Source of the DNA: Pseudoalteromonas distincta
Lineage (GTDB): Bacteria > Pseudomonadota > Gammaproteobacteria > Enterobacterales > Alteromonadaceae
Reading direction: 5' to 3'
NCBI RefSeq assembly: GCF_000814675.1
Contig: NZ_JWIG01000013.1
Span: 20,806-84,805 of the forward strand
DNA length: 64,000 nucleotides
Positions 8,448 through 17,710 of the stretch are shown piece after piece. The translations under genes and the position numbers were made by a program. Below the pieces are notes generated by a model. It had not been told where the DNA came from, made no database searches, and saw only the letters and a list, made by a program, of their open reading frames with translations. Each line of letters starts with the position of its first letter. Position 1 is the first letter of the stretch.

Positions 8448-8996
8448 TTAAAACGTAAAACTGAGCTGCACACCGCTGTAAATATGTTCTTGTGCTTCCC
8501 AGTAGTCGCCATCTATTTGGCGTGCTCGGGTAAATACTTCTATTTTAAATGGCTTAAAGTGATAACCCGCACCTATACCTGCGTAGCCGTCTATGTCGTT
8601 GTTCGATTTTTCTATTTGGTAGGTGTTGTCGCCCCTATCGTTTTTAAAGGCGAGTTCGAATAGATCTAAGCCAAGCTCGGCGTATATAAAAAAGTCATTA
8701 AAATAACCAAGCTTCATGCCATTGTCCCACGTTATAAATTCTTCTTGCTCGCCTTGTTTATTATCGATTACTGCCGCGCCAATTGCGCTTGTAAAAACAA
8801 CACCAAAGTTACTGTAATTTTGCTTAACCATCATTTCTACACCTGCAGATGTAATGCTGCTATCGCCATTAAATTCTGATTTTATAAACATACCGGTGTT
8901 AGGCATGTCATTACCGAGCAAAAGCCTTGCGTTAGCATTTTGGCTAAATGATAAAAGCGTGCTTAATAAAACAAAAAGAGGAAGTATGTGTTTCAA
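8448..8996 (-). CDS. Small outer-membrane beta-barrel protein
   Basis: 182 aa with a Sec signal peptide (LFVLLSTLLSFSQNANA, cleavage about residue 23). The mature part consists of alternating amphipathic strands rich in Gly, Tyr and Phe (YAELGLDLFELAF, YAGIGAGYHFKPFKIEVF). It ends in the C-terminal aromatic signature GVQLSFTF that BAM recognises. The size fits an eight-stranded OmpA/OmpW-like barrel. No known family motif was identified and the role is unknown. It converges with the antiporter and is a single gene. Confidence 0.75.
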   Translation of the reverse strand: MKHILPLFVLLSTLLSFSQNANARLLLGNDMPNTGMFIKSEFNGDSSITSAGVEMMVKQNYSNFGVVFTSAIGAAVIDNKQGEQEEFITWDNGMKLGYFNDFFIYAELGLDLFELAFKNDRGDNTYQIEKSNNDIDGYAGIGAGYHFKPFKIEVFTRARQIDGDYWEAQEHIYSGVQLSFTF

Positions 8997-9243
8997 AAAA
9001 GTTAACCCATTAATGATGAAAAGTTACCAGAGCTGTAATTATAAATACATGACTTAGTATTGCATGTAATTAAATGTATAAATTTGTTTGATTGTTATTC
9101 AGCTACGCCAAAGTAAGGTGTTTAAAATAAAACCAACTAAAAAAAGCATAAATAATTATATACATTTTAAAACGTAAAGTAGCGATTTTAGGCACGATTG
9201 TTGGTTCGTAAGTTATTTAAATATATAGAAAAAGTTTAAACGT

Positions 9244-9364
9244 ATTAGACTAAGGTCTATAGGTTAATTTTCTTCACTTATTAGGTTTGTTTTAATCGTT
9301 TGTCGGGGTTGTGTTAATTCTCTAAAGTTCAGTTGTCGGCAACAAGTACGACTTAACTTACAGG
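9244..9364 (+). promoter_or_regulatory. Conserved leader of small secreted paralog, copy B
   Basis: Near-identical to the leader at 6292-6412. The dyad has one change (TAGACT-AA-GGTCTA). The TTGTCG/TAAAGT promoter candidate and the AGTTGT...ACGACT hairpin are intact. Confidence 0.8.
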
Positions 9365-9373
9365 AAATTAATC

Positions 9374-9781
9374 ATGAAATTTACACTTATCAAAACTATC
9401 GCTCTTAGCTCACTATTAACATGTTCAGCTGCTGCAATGGCTGATCAAAGTGATTACAAATTAATGGTTATTGAAACTGCAACAGCGCCACAGCCACTTG
9501 AGCAATCATTTAATAGCTGCGCACTAAATGTTAAGTCAAAAAATTACGCTGAGGCTGAAGCAATTTGTACTAAAGCAATCGCACTTTTAAAAGACGCAGA
9601 TGGCCCTAAATTTAAAGTACGCCAACTTACGTCATTCGCATTAAGCAACCGTGGTGTTGCACGTTTAAAAGCGCATAACGATACAGCTGCACTTGCTGAT
9701 TTATACGAAGCATCAAAATTGTCTAACAGCTCAATGGTATCGCACAACTTAACTCGCGCTAAAGAAGAGTTATCGTTATAA
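9374..9781 (+). CDS. Small secreted TPR-like protein, paralog B
   Basis: 135 aa, nearly identical to paralog A (6422). It has the same signal peptide, same two cysteines, same TPR-like helical hairpins and the same C-terminal KEELSL. Differences cluster late in the protein, where A has NNDTAGLADLYEANQMSTST and B has HNDTAALADLYEASKLSNSS. The function is not known. The near identity of A and B, including leaders, indicates a recent duplication or ongoing gene conversion. Confidence 0.85.
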   Translation: MKFTLIKTIALSSLLTCSAAAMADQSDYKLMVIETATAPQPLEQSFNSCALNVKSKNYAEAEAICTKAIALLKDADGPKFKVRQLTSFALSNRGVARLKAHNDTAALADLYEASKLSNSSMVSHNLTRAKEELSL

Positions 9782-9844
9782 AAAACCTTTATAACGCGTT
9801 TTATAAAGTACTTACTAAAGCATGATATAAAATAGCGAGAGTAA

Positions 9845-9887
9845 AAAAGCCGATGTTGGGTTAAACCCCAACATCGGCTTTTTCGTG
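9845..9887 (+). terminator. Rho-independent terminator of paralog B
   Basis: Stem AAAAGCCGATGTTGGG / CCCAACATCGGCTTTTT. Relative to paralog A the stem differs at paired positions on both arms. Confidence 0.92.
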
Positions 9888-10339
9888 TTTATAGCATTGA
9901 TAAAATGCATTACATACATCATCACAATATAAAAGTAACACTCCTCATATAACGCCCAGCATCCCTTGTGTTTTAAATCTGTGCACTTATAGCCTCGCTT
10001 AGAATTAATTGATGATTAATTCTCATGGTGACCTATCAAAAAAGTAGTTTGTTTGTTGCTGAAATGTTAAGCAGAATTTGAGAGCTAATTTTAATAAATA
10101 ATAAATGTGGTTAATAATTATTAGCCATATTTAATATACCGAAAAACATCTGTTTTTATTAGCATTATTGCTTTTACGCGGTTGGTTTTAACGTGTGATT
10201 AGGCTTACTTTTTAATGGAATTATTGTTTTTTTTGTAATTGTATTATTGCCTGTTTACGTGAATACAAAGCTAAAAGTAATAAAAAAACGAGTAATGCTA
10301 CACATAATAAAACATCAACACGGCACACAAGGACACACA
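9888..10339. other. Intergenic region upstream of the porin
   Basis: About 450 bp, AT-rich. One dyad, AGAATTAAT-TGATG-ATTAATTCT (10001-10023), is a possible operator. Nothing else was recognised. Confidence 0.45.
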
Positions 10340-11638
10340 ATGAGAGCTTTTAAACTATCGGCTTTAGCCGTTGCTATGGGGGTTGTTACCTGTAGTGCTA
10401 ATGCAAGCGATGATCTAGACACAGTTAAACAGCAATTAAGCGAATTACAGCAACAGGTTGAAAATTTACAGCTTAAGCTTGCAAACGCCAATAAAAATGA
10501 AATAAATGCCATAAAACGCAATACTGAAAAACTATCAAATAGTGGCGAAGCGCAAGATGTTGTAGCTGAGCAAAAAGCAGGAGGAATAAAAGTAGGTGGG
10601 GCTGTTCGTACTAACTACAGTTATACGTCGTACGAGGATGGCAGTAAAAACAGAGGTGGGGATTTTGATTTTGATATTTTTAGGATAAATTTTACAGGCG
10701 ATGTAGGTGGTGTAAAACTAAATGCCGAGATCCGTTTTTTTGATTATATGACCGCAGTTAAATATGCTTATGCAGCATATGATTTTGCTGACATTTGGCA
10801 AGTACAAGCCGGTATTACAAAGGTACCATTTGGTAATTGGCCTTATAATTCGCACAGCTATTTTTTTAGTACTAATTACTACATTGGGCTCGAGGATGAC
10901 CACGATTTAGGGGTGATATTTAAACGTAAAATAGCAGATAATTGGCAGCTTGATTTAGGCTTTTTTAAAAATGATGAGCTAGGTGGCATAGATGGCTATG
11001 TTGATAACCGTAGTGATCGTTATTCATATGATGTTGTGGGTTTTAGGGGCGCACAGGAGGGGACATACGCAGAGCTTGATAATCCACTTGCTGAATATAA
11101 TACATTTTCCGCGCGTTATGGCTATCATATTGAACACGATAAAGGGAAGACTGAGGTTGGCTTTTCTGCTTTAAGTGGTGGATTACATGATGGTGTAGAC
11201 AGAGCGGGTGATTATTATGCGTGGGCAGTGCATGTGAATAGTAATTTAGGGCCGTGGAATTTACAGTTTCAACATGGCGAATACAATTACGATATAGAAA
11301 ACGCAAACACCATGGCTGTAGGTGCGTACTCGTTTTATGACAGTATTGCTGCTGAGGCCACTACAACCAATGCAAATATTGCTTACAACTTACCTGTAAA
11401 ATGGGGGCCTGTAACCGCTTTGCAGTTTTATAATGATTACGGAGTAATTTACGATAAATCTGATAGCAGTGCAGATACTTGGATGAACGTAACAGGGTTT
11501 TCAGTTGCTGCCGGTGGATTGTTCACCTATTTTGACTTAGTACACGCTAAAAACCAGCCGTTTGTTGGTGGCTCAATTGCTGGTGACAGCGATGAAACTG
11601 AGCGCCGTTTTAATATTAATATTGGTTATTATTTTTAA
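10340..11638 (+). CDS. Outer-membrane porin with N-terminal coiled coil (OprO/OprP-like)
   Basis: 432 aa from the ATG at 10340, preceded by AAGGA. The frame stays open 31 codons upstream, but that extension would hide the signal peptide. The signal peptide is LSALAVAMGVVTCSANA. Residues ~20-45 of the mature protein form a short coiled coil (DTVKQQLSELQQQVENLQLK), as in trimeric porins. A 16-18-strand barrel follows, ending in the terminal phenylalanine FNINIGYYF. The YxxxAGITKVPFG segment resembles phosphate-selective porin O/P and related families. It lies next to the LysR/BCCT/Rieske island and may bring the island's substrate across the outer membrane; this is inferred from position only. 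Confidence 0.85.
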   Translation: MRAFKLSALAVAMGVVTCSANASDDLDTVKQQLSELQQQVENLQLKLANANKNEINAIKRNTEKLSNSGEAQDVVAEQKAGGIKVGGAVRTNYSYTSYEDGSKNRGGDFDFDIFRINFTGDVGGVKLNAEIRFFDYMTAVKYAYAAYDFADIWQVQAGITKVPFGNWPYNSHSYFFSTNYYIGLEDDHDLGVIFKRKIADNWQLDLGFFKNDELGGIDGYVDNRSDRYSYDVVGFRGAQEGTYAELDNPLAEYNTFSARYGYHIEHDKGKTEVGFSALSGGLHDGVDRAGDYYAWAVHVNSNLGPWNLQFQHGEYNYDIENANTMAVGAYSFYDSIAAEATTTNANIAYNLPVKWGPVTALQFYNDYGVIYDKSDSSADTWMNVTGFSVAAGGLFTYFDLVHAKNQPFVGGSIAGDSDETERRFNINIGYYF

Positions 11639-11641
11639 AAA

Positions 11642-11688
11642 AGAAGAGCATAAGCTTTGCTTGAAATAAGTTTATGCTCTTATATTAC
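11642..11688 (+). terminator. Rho-independent terminator of the porin gene
   Basis: Stem AAGAGCATAA / TTATGCTCTT followed by a T-rich stretch. Confidence 0.75.
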
Positions 11689-11895
11689 TTTTTATAATCG
11701 GTTACAGTGAATTAGTCTATTTGAGATGATAGGTTGCTGGCAATCGACTTGGTAGAAAAACTCAAGCGAACAATGAGTTGACCACAACAATTACCTGCAA
11801 ATTACTCACCTTAATTTATACCTTATAAACGTGTATGTATTCTCAAATTGGTTGGTCAGTCTTTTCTATTGAGTAGAGACAAAGTAGGAAGCTAT

Positions 11896-12822
11896 ATGAA
11901 AATTAATCCGTTACCGCCGTTAAATAGTTTAGTGGCATTTGAAGCGTCTGCACGACATTCAAGCTTCACTATTGCTGCAAAAGAGTTAAATGTGACGCAA
12001 GGGGCAATTAGCCGTCAAATTCGACAATTAGAAGAGTACTTAGGTAAGGCTATTTTTATTAGAGCAAGCCGAAGTATTCATTTAACACCAACGGGGCTTC
12101 AATATTATCAGGCAATCAGCCGCTCTTTAGTTGATATTTCAGATATAACTGGGCAAGTTAAAAAATGGCAAGGTGATAAAAAAATAACTGTAGCAACAAC
12201 AAATGCCATGGCTTCGTTATGGTTGTTACCTAAAGTCGCCGAGTTTCAAAATTTACACGATGATATTGATTTGCGTATTTTAGCCTCCGATAACGAGGTC
12301 GATTTAAACCGCTTGGAGTGTGATCTCGCTTTATTTTACTGCAGAACCCAACCTGCCAATATGAATATAACAACGTTGTTTTGCGAAGAAGTTTTTCCGG
12401 TGTGTAGCCCTTCTTATTTAGAAAAAATAGGCAGTCCAACTAAACCGGAAGATATTTTTACTAAAACAATTTTACACCTAGATGAAACACAAATGGGCTG
12501 GGTTAACTGGGAAGAGTGGTTTGCGGGTGTTGGACTTGAGCAACTTGAGCCAAGAAACCGTATAAACATTAATAACTACCCAATGCTTTTACAAGCTTCA
12601 ATTAACGGTCAAGGCATTGCATTAGCGTGGGGGTCACTAGTTGATGAATACTTACAAAGTGGAGTATTGATCCGGCCAACAGAACATGTACTTACTACAG
12701 GTTCTAAGTTTTCTATGATAGAACCTAATAATCGTGGTCGTATGCCAACAAGCGTTAAGCACTTTAGAGAATGGTTGTTACAGCAAATTCCAGATGAGGT
12801 AGGTGAACGAGGACTCGTTTAA
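11896..12822 (+). CDS. LysR-family transcriptional regulator (GcvA-like)
   Basis: 308 aa from the ATG at 11896, which has TAGGAAG upstream. The N-terminal winged helix reads SFTIAAKELNVTQGAISRQI followed by RQLEEYLG. The rest is the periplasmic-binding-protein-like effector domain. The opening PLPPLNSLVAFEASARHSS is typical of the GcvA subgroup. It sits beside the divergent BCCT transporter and Rieske operon and is the natural candidate to control both through the 14.6-15.0 kb promoter region. The effector is presumably the cluster's substrate or an intermediate. Confidence 0.92.
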   Translation: MKINPLPPLNSLVAFEASARHSSFTIAAKELNVTQGAISRQIRQLEEYLGKAIFIRASRSIHLTPTGLQYYQAISRSLVDISDITGQVKKWQGDKKITVATTNAMASLWLLPKVAEFQNLHDDIDLRILASDNEVDLNRLECDLALFYCRTQPANMNITTLFCEEVFPVCSPSYLEKIGSPTKPEDIFTKTILHLDETQMGWVNWEEWFAGVGLEQLEPRNRININNYPMLLQASINGQGIALAWGSLVDEYLQSGVLIRPTEHVLTTGSKFSMIEPNNRGRMPTSVKHFREWLLQQIPDEVGERGLV

Positions 12823-12938
12823 TTACCCTCGGTTTTGAGGTTAGAATTTGGCGTGTAGATTCTGATATTTAATAGTATGAATGCGCTGCCTAAGGAGCAA
12901 ACCTAAGAGCAGCGCGTATTTAGTGCTTATTTAGTAGC

Positions 12939-14624
12939 TTAGTTGATTGTATTAGTATGCTTTATTGGTTCGTCGAGTTGATCTTTACCTGGGCGAACAT
13001 GTTGTGGAAGCATTGCCCAAGGTTTTGGCTCGCGTCGAATACTATAAAATAGCGTTACACCCATCATTAAAATAAAAATCGAGATAGGAAAACCAATAAT
13101 AATGGAGGCAAATTTAATTGCTTGTAATCCGCCTGCATAAATTAATACCCATGAAATCACCGCAATTGCAACTCCCCATAAGACACGTATAGATTTAGGT
13201 GGTTCAGTATCGCCTGCGGCATCAAGTATGCACAGGACTAACGTTCCTGAATCTGCAGAGGTGATAAAGTAAGTTGCGAGCAATATACACGCTAGAATAC
13301 TGAGTATCGTCCCTAATAAACCTTCATCTAAGTTATTAAATAATGTAAACAGTGCGCGCGTGCTGTCTTCTTTTGTGGCCTCAAGGACTGTTCCACCTAT
13401 AAATGCATCTTGCTTAATTACTTGCTCTGAATTGCTTACTTGAGCTGCAACGTTATTTTTTTCAAAGGCGTTTCGCTCGTCTTGCTCTATTTTTAATGCA
13501 CTGCCACCAAACACAGATAACCAAATAAATGCAATGGCTGTCGGTGCTATCAGTGCACCGCCTATAAGTTCACGAATTGTGCGACCTTTAGATATACGGG
13601 CAATAAACATGCCTACAAAAGGCGCCCAGGTCATCCACCATGGCCAGTAAAAGCTAGTCCACGAACTTTGCCAATTGGTGTCTTTTTGTGTGTCGGTCCA
13701 TAATCCCATTTGCACAATATTTTGAAGGTAGTTACCAGTGCTTTCGAAAAAAATATTAAAGATGTATCGAGTAGGTCCAATTGCTAAAACAATTAATACT
13801 AATAATAGAGAAAGCAGCATATTCCATTGAGATAATAAACGAATACCTCGGCCAACCCCTGAAAGCACTGATCCAACAGCGATGGTACATAAAGTAACAA
13901 TTAAAATAGTTTGTGTTGTTAGGCTTATATCAATACCAAAAGTTTGTTGTAATCCGGAGTTTATTTGTATAACACCGAGGCTTAAAGTTTGGGCTATACC
14001 AAAGGCAGTTACAGCAACGGTAATGATATCGGCAATATGACCAATTGGGCCGTAAATACGTTCCCCTACGATAGGATATAAAATAGATCTAAAAGTGAAT
14101 GGTAGGCCTTTACGATAAGAAAAATAAGAGAGGGCTAGTGCGACAATAACAAAAAGTGACCATGGATGAAGACCCCAGTGATAAAAAGTTAGCTGCATCG
14201 ACATTGAGGCTGATTCGTCGGTCAACCCTTCGGTAAATGGATTATCTGCGTAATGCCACATAGGCTCTGCTACTGACCAAAAAACTAAACCTATTCCCAT
14301 CCCGCCTGAAAACAACATTGAAATCCAAGCCCAAAAGCTAAATTCGGGCTTGTCGTTGTCGTTTTCGCTTAATCTAATATGGCCATAACGGCTAACCATA
14401 AGATAAATCAAAAAGGCGACCACGAGCGAAACTAAGCCAATAGAAAACCACTTCATATTATAAAGTAAGAAAGTAGCGAGAGTTTCAAAGTAGTGACCTG
14501 CTTTATTAGCGAGTATCACAATAAATAAAATAAAGGCGATTAAAATTACTTTGGAAGCAATGGTAACCGTGGGGTTGAGTCCTTTAAAAATTCCGGACTT
14601 AGCTCTTATTGTGGAGTGTGTCAT
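12939..14624 (-). CDS. BCCT-family transporter (betaine/carnitine/choline type)
   Basis: 561 aa from the ATG at 14624 (AGGA upstream); an in-frame ATG 18 codons earlier has no such site. Twelve hydrophobic segments. Family signatures are GGMGIGLVFWSVAEPMWHY, with the aromatic and Gly-rich helix, and the TM8 region WMTWAPFVGMFIARISKGR. Transporters of this family take up quaternary ammonium compounds such as betaine, carnitine, choline or DMSP with Na+ or H+, or by exchange. It is transcribed divergently from the Rieske operon across 370 bp, the layout expected when a transporter and its catabolic genes share a regulator. The short C-terminal tail argues against osmotic gating. Confidence 0.93.
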   Translation of the reverse strand: MTHSTIRAKSGIFKGLNPTVTIASKVILIAFILFIVILANKAGHYFETLATFLLYNMKWFSIGLVSLVVAFLIYLMVSRYGHIRLSENDNDKPEFSFWAWISMLFSGGMGIGLVFWSVAEPMWHYADNPFTEGLTDESASMSMQLTFYHWGLHPWSLFVIVALALSYFSYRKGLPFTFRSILYPIVGERIYGPIGHIADIITVAVTAFGIAQTLSLGVIQINSGLQQTFGIDISLTTQTILIVTLCTIAVGSVLSGVGRGIRLLSQWNMLLSLLLVLIVLAIGPTRYIFNIFFESTGNYLQNIVQMGLWTDTQKDTNWQSSWTSFYWPWWMTWAPFVGMFIARISKGRTIRELIGGALIAPTAIAFIWLSVFGGSALKIEQDERNAFEKNNVAAQVSNSEQVIKQDAFIGGTVLEATKEDSTRALFTLFNNLDEGLLGTILSILACILLATYFITSADSGTLVLCILDAAGDTEPPKSIRVLWGVAIAVISWVLIYAGGLQAIKFASIIIGFPISIFILMMGVTLFYSIRREPKPWAMLPQHVRPGKDQLDEPIKHTNTIN

Positions 14625-14855
14625 GTGTTGTCCTGTGTGTGTGTATTTTTTATTGCTTTTTGTTAAACAGTGTTTCAAAACTAGAAAAATTACTTCCTCA
14701 TTACAAATTATAAATTCTCATCAATCCATGAGCTTTAGTTATGCCTGTAATTTAGTGCTATTACTCTAAAGCTTTGTCGAAAGTTAAGTTTAATAATTAT
14801 GCATGATAAAAACTCATCGATAGGTGGCGCAAAAATCGTTTGTTTAGTGCACTGT

Positions 14856-14885
14856 TGTTAATCAAAATCAAGTCAGTTGATAACA
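14856..14885. promoter_or_regulatory. Candidate LysR operator in the BCCT/Rieske divergent promoter
   Basis: A dyad TGTTAATCAA - 11 bp - TTGATAACA lies between the two divergent genes. The ATCAA-N11-TTGAT core matches the T-N11-A pattern of LysR-type sites. It is the only clear dyad noticed in the 370-bp interval. Confidence 0.4.
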
Positions 14886-14996
14886 AAATGTAGTTATGGC
14901 CTGAGAGTTTAATTTAAATAAAAACGCTTAATTTGTTTTTCTTAAATTAAAAGTTAGGACTTATCTTTCATCACACACACCGTTTGGAGAAATAGC

Positions 14997-16187
14997 ATGA
15001 GCAATGTAAAACAAAAAATAATCCCTATTCAGCAGATTGATCGTGTACTTAATCCTATTCATGAGGCTACAGGGATGCCTAATGAGGCTTATACCAATCC
15101 AGAGTATTTTAAATTTGAACGCGATCAGGTTTTTGGCAGCACATGGGTCTGTGTTGGCTTCGCTTCTGATTTGACAAAAAATGGTTACGTAAAGCCAATT
15201 AACTTTATGGATTTACCACTTTTACTAATGAAAAACCGTCAAGGCGATGTGCAGGTTTTTCATAATGTATGTAGTCACCGAGGCATGAAGCTGATTCATG
15301 AAGAGGGAGAAGTACAAGGCATGATCCGCTGCCCTTACCATTCTTGGACATACGATCTGGACGGTAACTTAAAGGGGACTCCTCATATTGGTGGTATTGC
15401 AAAGCATAAAGACGAGCGCTTTAAGTGTGAAAATCATGGGTTAAAAGCACTGCGCTCAGCCATTTGGATGGATATGGTTTTTGTTAACTTGTCGGGCGAT
15501 GCTGCAAGTTTCGAAGAGCATATTGCACCGCTTGAAAAACGTTGGGAACAATTTATTGGTAATGACGGTTTAGATTTATTACGTCGCGTAAATATGAGCG
15601 GACACATTGAAATAGAAGTAAATAGTAACTGGAAACTAACAATAGAAAACTTTTGTGAAGCCTACCACTTACCTTGGATACACCCCGCTTTAAATAGTTA
15701 CTCTAAGTTAGAAGATCATTATAACATTATGTTTAATGAACATTTCTCCGGTCAAGGTAGCTTAGCGTATAACCTTTCTGATACCGCCGGTACACACTTA
15801 CCTAAATTCCCTAACTGGCCTGAGGACAAGTTACGTCAAGCCGAATATATTGCGCTATTTCCTAATGTTTTAATTGGCATTCAAGCCGACCATGCATTTG
15901 CGATGATGATTGACCCGGTAAATACCGATAAAACAGTTGAGCGATTACGCATTTTTTATGTGGGTGACGAGGCAATGAAAGATGAATATGCGGCATGTAG
16001 AACGTCGACCGTTGAGTCTTGGCGCGTGGTATTTAGCGAAGACATTATTGCGGTTGAAGGCATGCAGCAAGGACGTTACTCTCCTGGATTTGGTGGTGGT
16101 GCTTTTTCTCCGGAAATGGACAAGCCAACTCACTTTTTTCAAACATGGTTAGCAAAACAAGTTAAATCGGCGACGGAGCAAGAGTGA
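14997..16187 (+). CDS. Rieske non-heme iron oxygenase, quaternary-amine type
   Basis: 396-aa oxygenase alpha-subunit. The Rieske [2Fe-2S] ligands are C92-X-H94-X17-C112-X2-H115. The catalytic domain has NWKLTIENFCEAYHLPWIH with Fe ligands H224 and H229. The residue that bridges subunits for electron transfer is Glu221; ring-hydroxylating dioxygenases usually have Asp there. Glu at this place is a feature described for carnitine monooxygenase (CntA) and related trimethylamine-type enzymes. No beta subunit is encoded nearby, also as in that group. First gene of a five-gene operon. The substrate is inferred to be a quaternary or N-methylated amine (carnitine-, betaine- or methylated-pyridine-like); the exact compound is open. 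Confidence 0.9.
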   Translation: MSNVKQKIIPIQQIDRVLNPIHEATGMPNEAYTNPEYFKFERDQVFGSTWVCVGFASDLTKNGYVKPINFMDLPLLLMKNRQGDVQVFHNVCSHRGMKLIHEEGEVQGMIRCPYHSWTYDLDGNLKGTPHIGGIAKHKDERFKCENHGLKALRSAIWMDMVFVNLSGDAASFEEHIAPLEKRWEQFIGNDGLDLLRRVNMSGHIEIEVNSNWKLTIENFCEAYHLPWIHPALNSYSKLEDHYNIMFNEHFSGQGSLAYNLSDTAGTHLPKFPNWPEDKLRQAEYIALFPNVLIGIQADHAFAMMIDPVNTDKTVERLRIFYVGDEAMKDEYAACRTSTVESWRVVFSEDIIAVEGMQQGRYSPGFGGGAFSPEMDKPTHFFQTWLAKQVKSATEQE

Positions 16188-17611
16188 TGGCACATTACCT
16201 TAATTATATAGGCGGTCAATGGCTTAATGCTGATACCCATATAGATGTAATTAATCCTGCATCTGGGCAGTTATACGCAACAATTGCCAGTGCGACGATT
16301 AACGATGCCGATAAAGCGATGGCAGCGGCTAGACAATGCGTTAATAGCGGCGAGTTAAACGATATACGCCCTGCGATGCGCGCACACTGGATGCTCAATG
16401 CGGCGCAAGCAATACGAGATATTGCTGATGAAGGGGCGCTCGAGCTATGTCGCGAAAATGGTAAATCTTTGCAAGATGCTAAAGACGAATTTTTAGAATC
16501 GGCTCGCTATTTTGAATACTACGCAGGTATGGCGGATAAACTCGAAGGTACCTCTATTCCGCTTGGTAAAGACTACATTGATTTTACTCAATATGTGCCT
16601 ATGGGTGTATCGGTTCAAATAGTGCCTTGGAATTTTCCAGTGTCTATTTGTGCACGCTCTTTAGCCCCGGCGCTTGCTGCAGGTAATGCCGTAGTTATTA
16701 AATCCCCTGAAATATCACCTGTAGGCATGGTGTATTTAATTAGGGCACTTGAAAACTGTGGTTTTCCTAAGGGATCAATAAACTTACTTTGCGGAAAAGG
16801 CTCAGTTATAGGTAACCATTTAGTTGAACACGCTGAAGTAAATCAAATTGTTTTTACGGGTTCAGTGCCTACAGGGCAGCATATTCTTAAAGCGTCTGCT
16901 GCGAGAGCAACACCTTCAGTAATGGAATTAGGCGGTAAATCTGCCGCTATTGTTTTACATGATGCTGACTTACAAAACGTTGTATGCAGTGTACGCAGCG
17001 GGATATTTTTTAATGCTGGACAAGTTTGCTCTGCTATGTCGCGTTTATTAGTACATAAAAGCCGTTATACAGAAGTGAAAGACGCAGTGGTAAAAATGGC
17101 TGAAAGCTTATTGATTGGCTCTGGCGAAGAGCAAGCTGATTTAACGCCTGTTGTCTCAAAAGCGCAGCAAATCAGTGTTATGGCAATGATCGAGCAAGCT
17201 AAAAAAGAAGGCGCAAAAATCATCACCGGTGGCTATATACCTGATATGCCTGGCTACTTTGTAGCACCAACCATAATTGAAGCAACGCCAGAAATGACAA
17301 TAGCGCAAGAAGAAGTATTTGGCCCTGTACTTGTTGTTATGCCGTTTGATACAGACACTGAAGCTGTTGCTATTGCTAATGGAACCGACTTTGGTTTAGT
17401 TGCGGGTGTGTTTGGTGAGGGCTTAAACCATGTATTTAATGTTGCTCAGCAACTTAGAGGTGGCCAAGTGTTTGTTAATGAATGGTTTGCCGGTGGTATT
17501 GAAACCCCTTTTGGTGGTGTGGGCTTGTCTGGCTTTGGGCGAGAAAAAGGCCAAGAAGCAATTTATAGCTATGTTCAAACCCGCAATATTGCGATTCGTT
17601 TGCATCATTAA
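16187..17611 (+). CDS. NAD(P)-dependent aldehyde dehydrogenase
   Basis: 474 aa, ALDH superfamily, full length. The catalytic general base is E247 in MELGGKS and the nucleophile is C281 in FNAGQVCSAMS. The cofactor-binding FTGSVPTGQ and the terminal FGGVGLSGFGRE motif are present. It resembles betaine-aldehyde and succinate-semialdehyde dehydrogenases. The ATG at 16187 overlaps the Rieske stop by one base (TGATG), so translation is likely coupled. An upstream GTG at 16184 is possible. Role: oxidation of the aldehyde left after Rieske-mediated C-N or ring cleavage. The substrate is inferred, not shown. Confidence 0.92.
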   Translation: MAHYLNYIGGQWLNADTHIDVINPASGQLYATIASATINDADKAMAAARQCVNSGELNDIRPAMRAHWMLNAAQAIRDIADEGALELCRENGKSLQDAKDEFLESARYFEYYAGMADKLEGTSIPLGKDYIDFTQYVPMGVSVQIVPWNFPVSICARSLAPALAAGNAVVIKSPEISPVGMVYLIRALENCGFPKGSINLLCGKGSVIGNHLVEHAEVNQIVFTGSVPTGQHILKASAARATPSVMELGGKSAAIVLHDADLQNVVCSVRSGIFFNAGQVCSAMSRLLVHKSRYTEVKDAVVKMAESLLIGSGEEQADLTPVVSKAQQISVMAMIEQAKKEGAKIITGGYIPDMPGYFVAPTIIEATPEMTIAQEEVFGPVLVVMPFDTDTEAVAIANGTDFGLVAGVFGEGLNHVFNVAQQLRGGQVFVNEWFAGGIETPFGGVGLSGFGREKGQEAIYSYVQTRNIAIRLHH

Positions 17612-17710
17612 AACAATATTTCGGCTTGTTACTCGCATTCACTTCTTATTTTTTTATTCAATAAAGTGAATGCAACAGGTGTTTTAAATAAAGTCAGTAG
17701 GATGAGAGAT

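Noticed and set aside
10247..10339. Upstream start for the porin
   Set aside because: Extending by 31 codons would bury the signal peptide and has no ribosome binding site; the ATG at 10340 has AAGGA.
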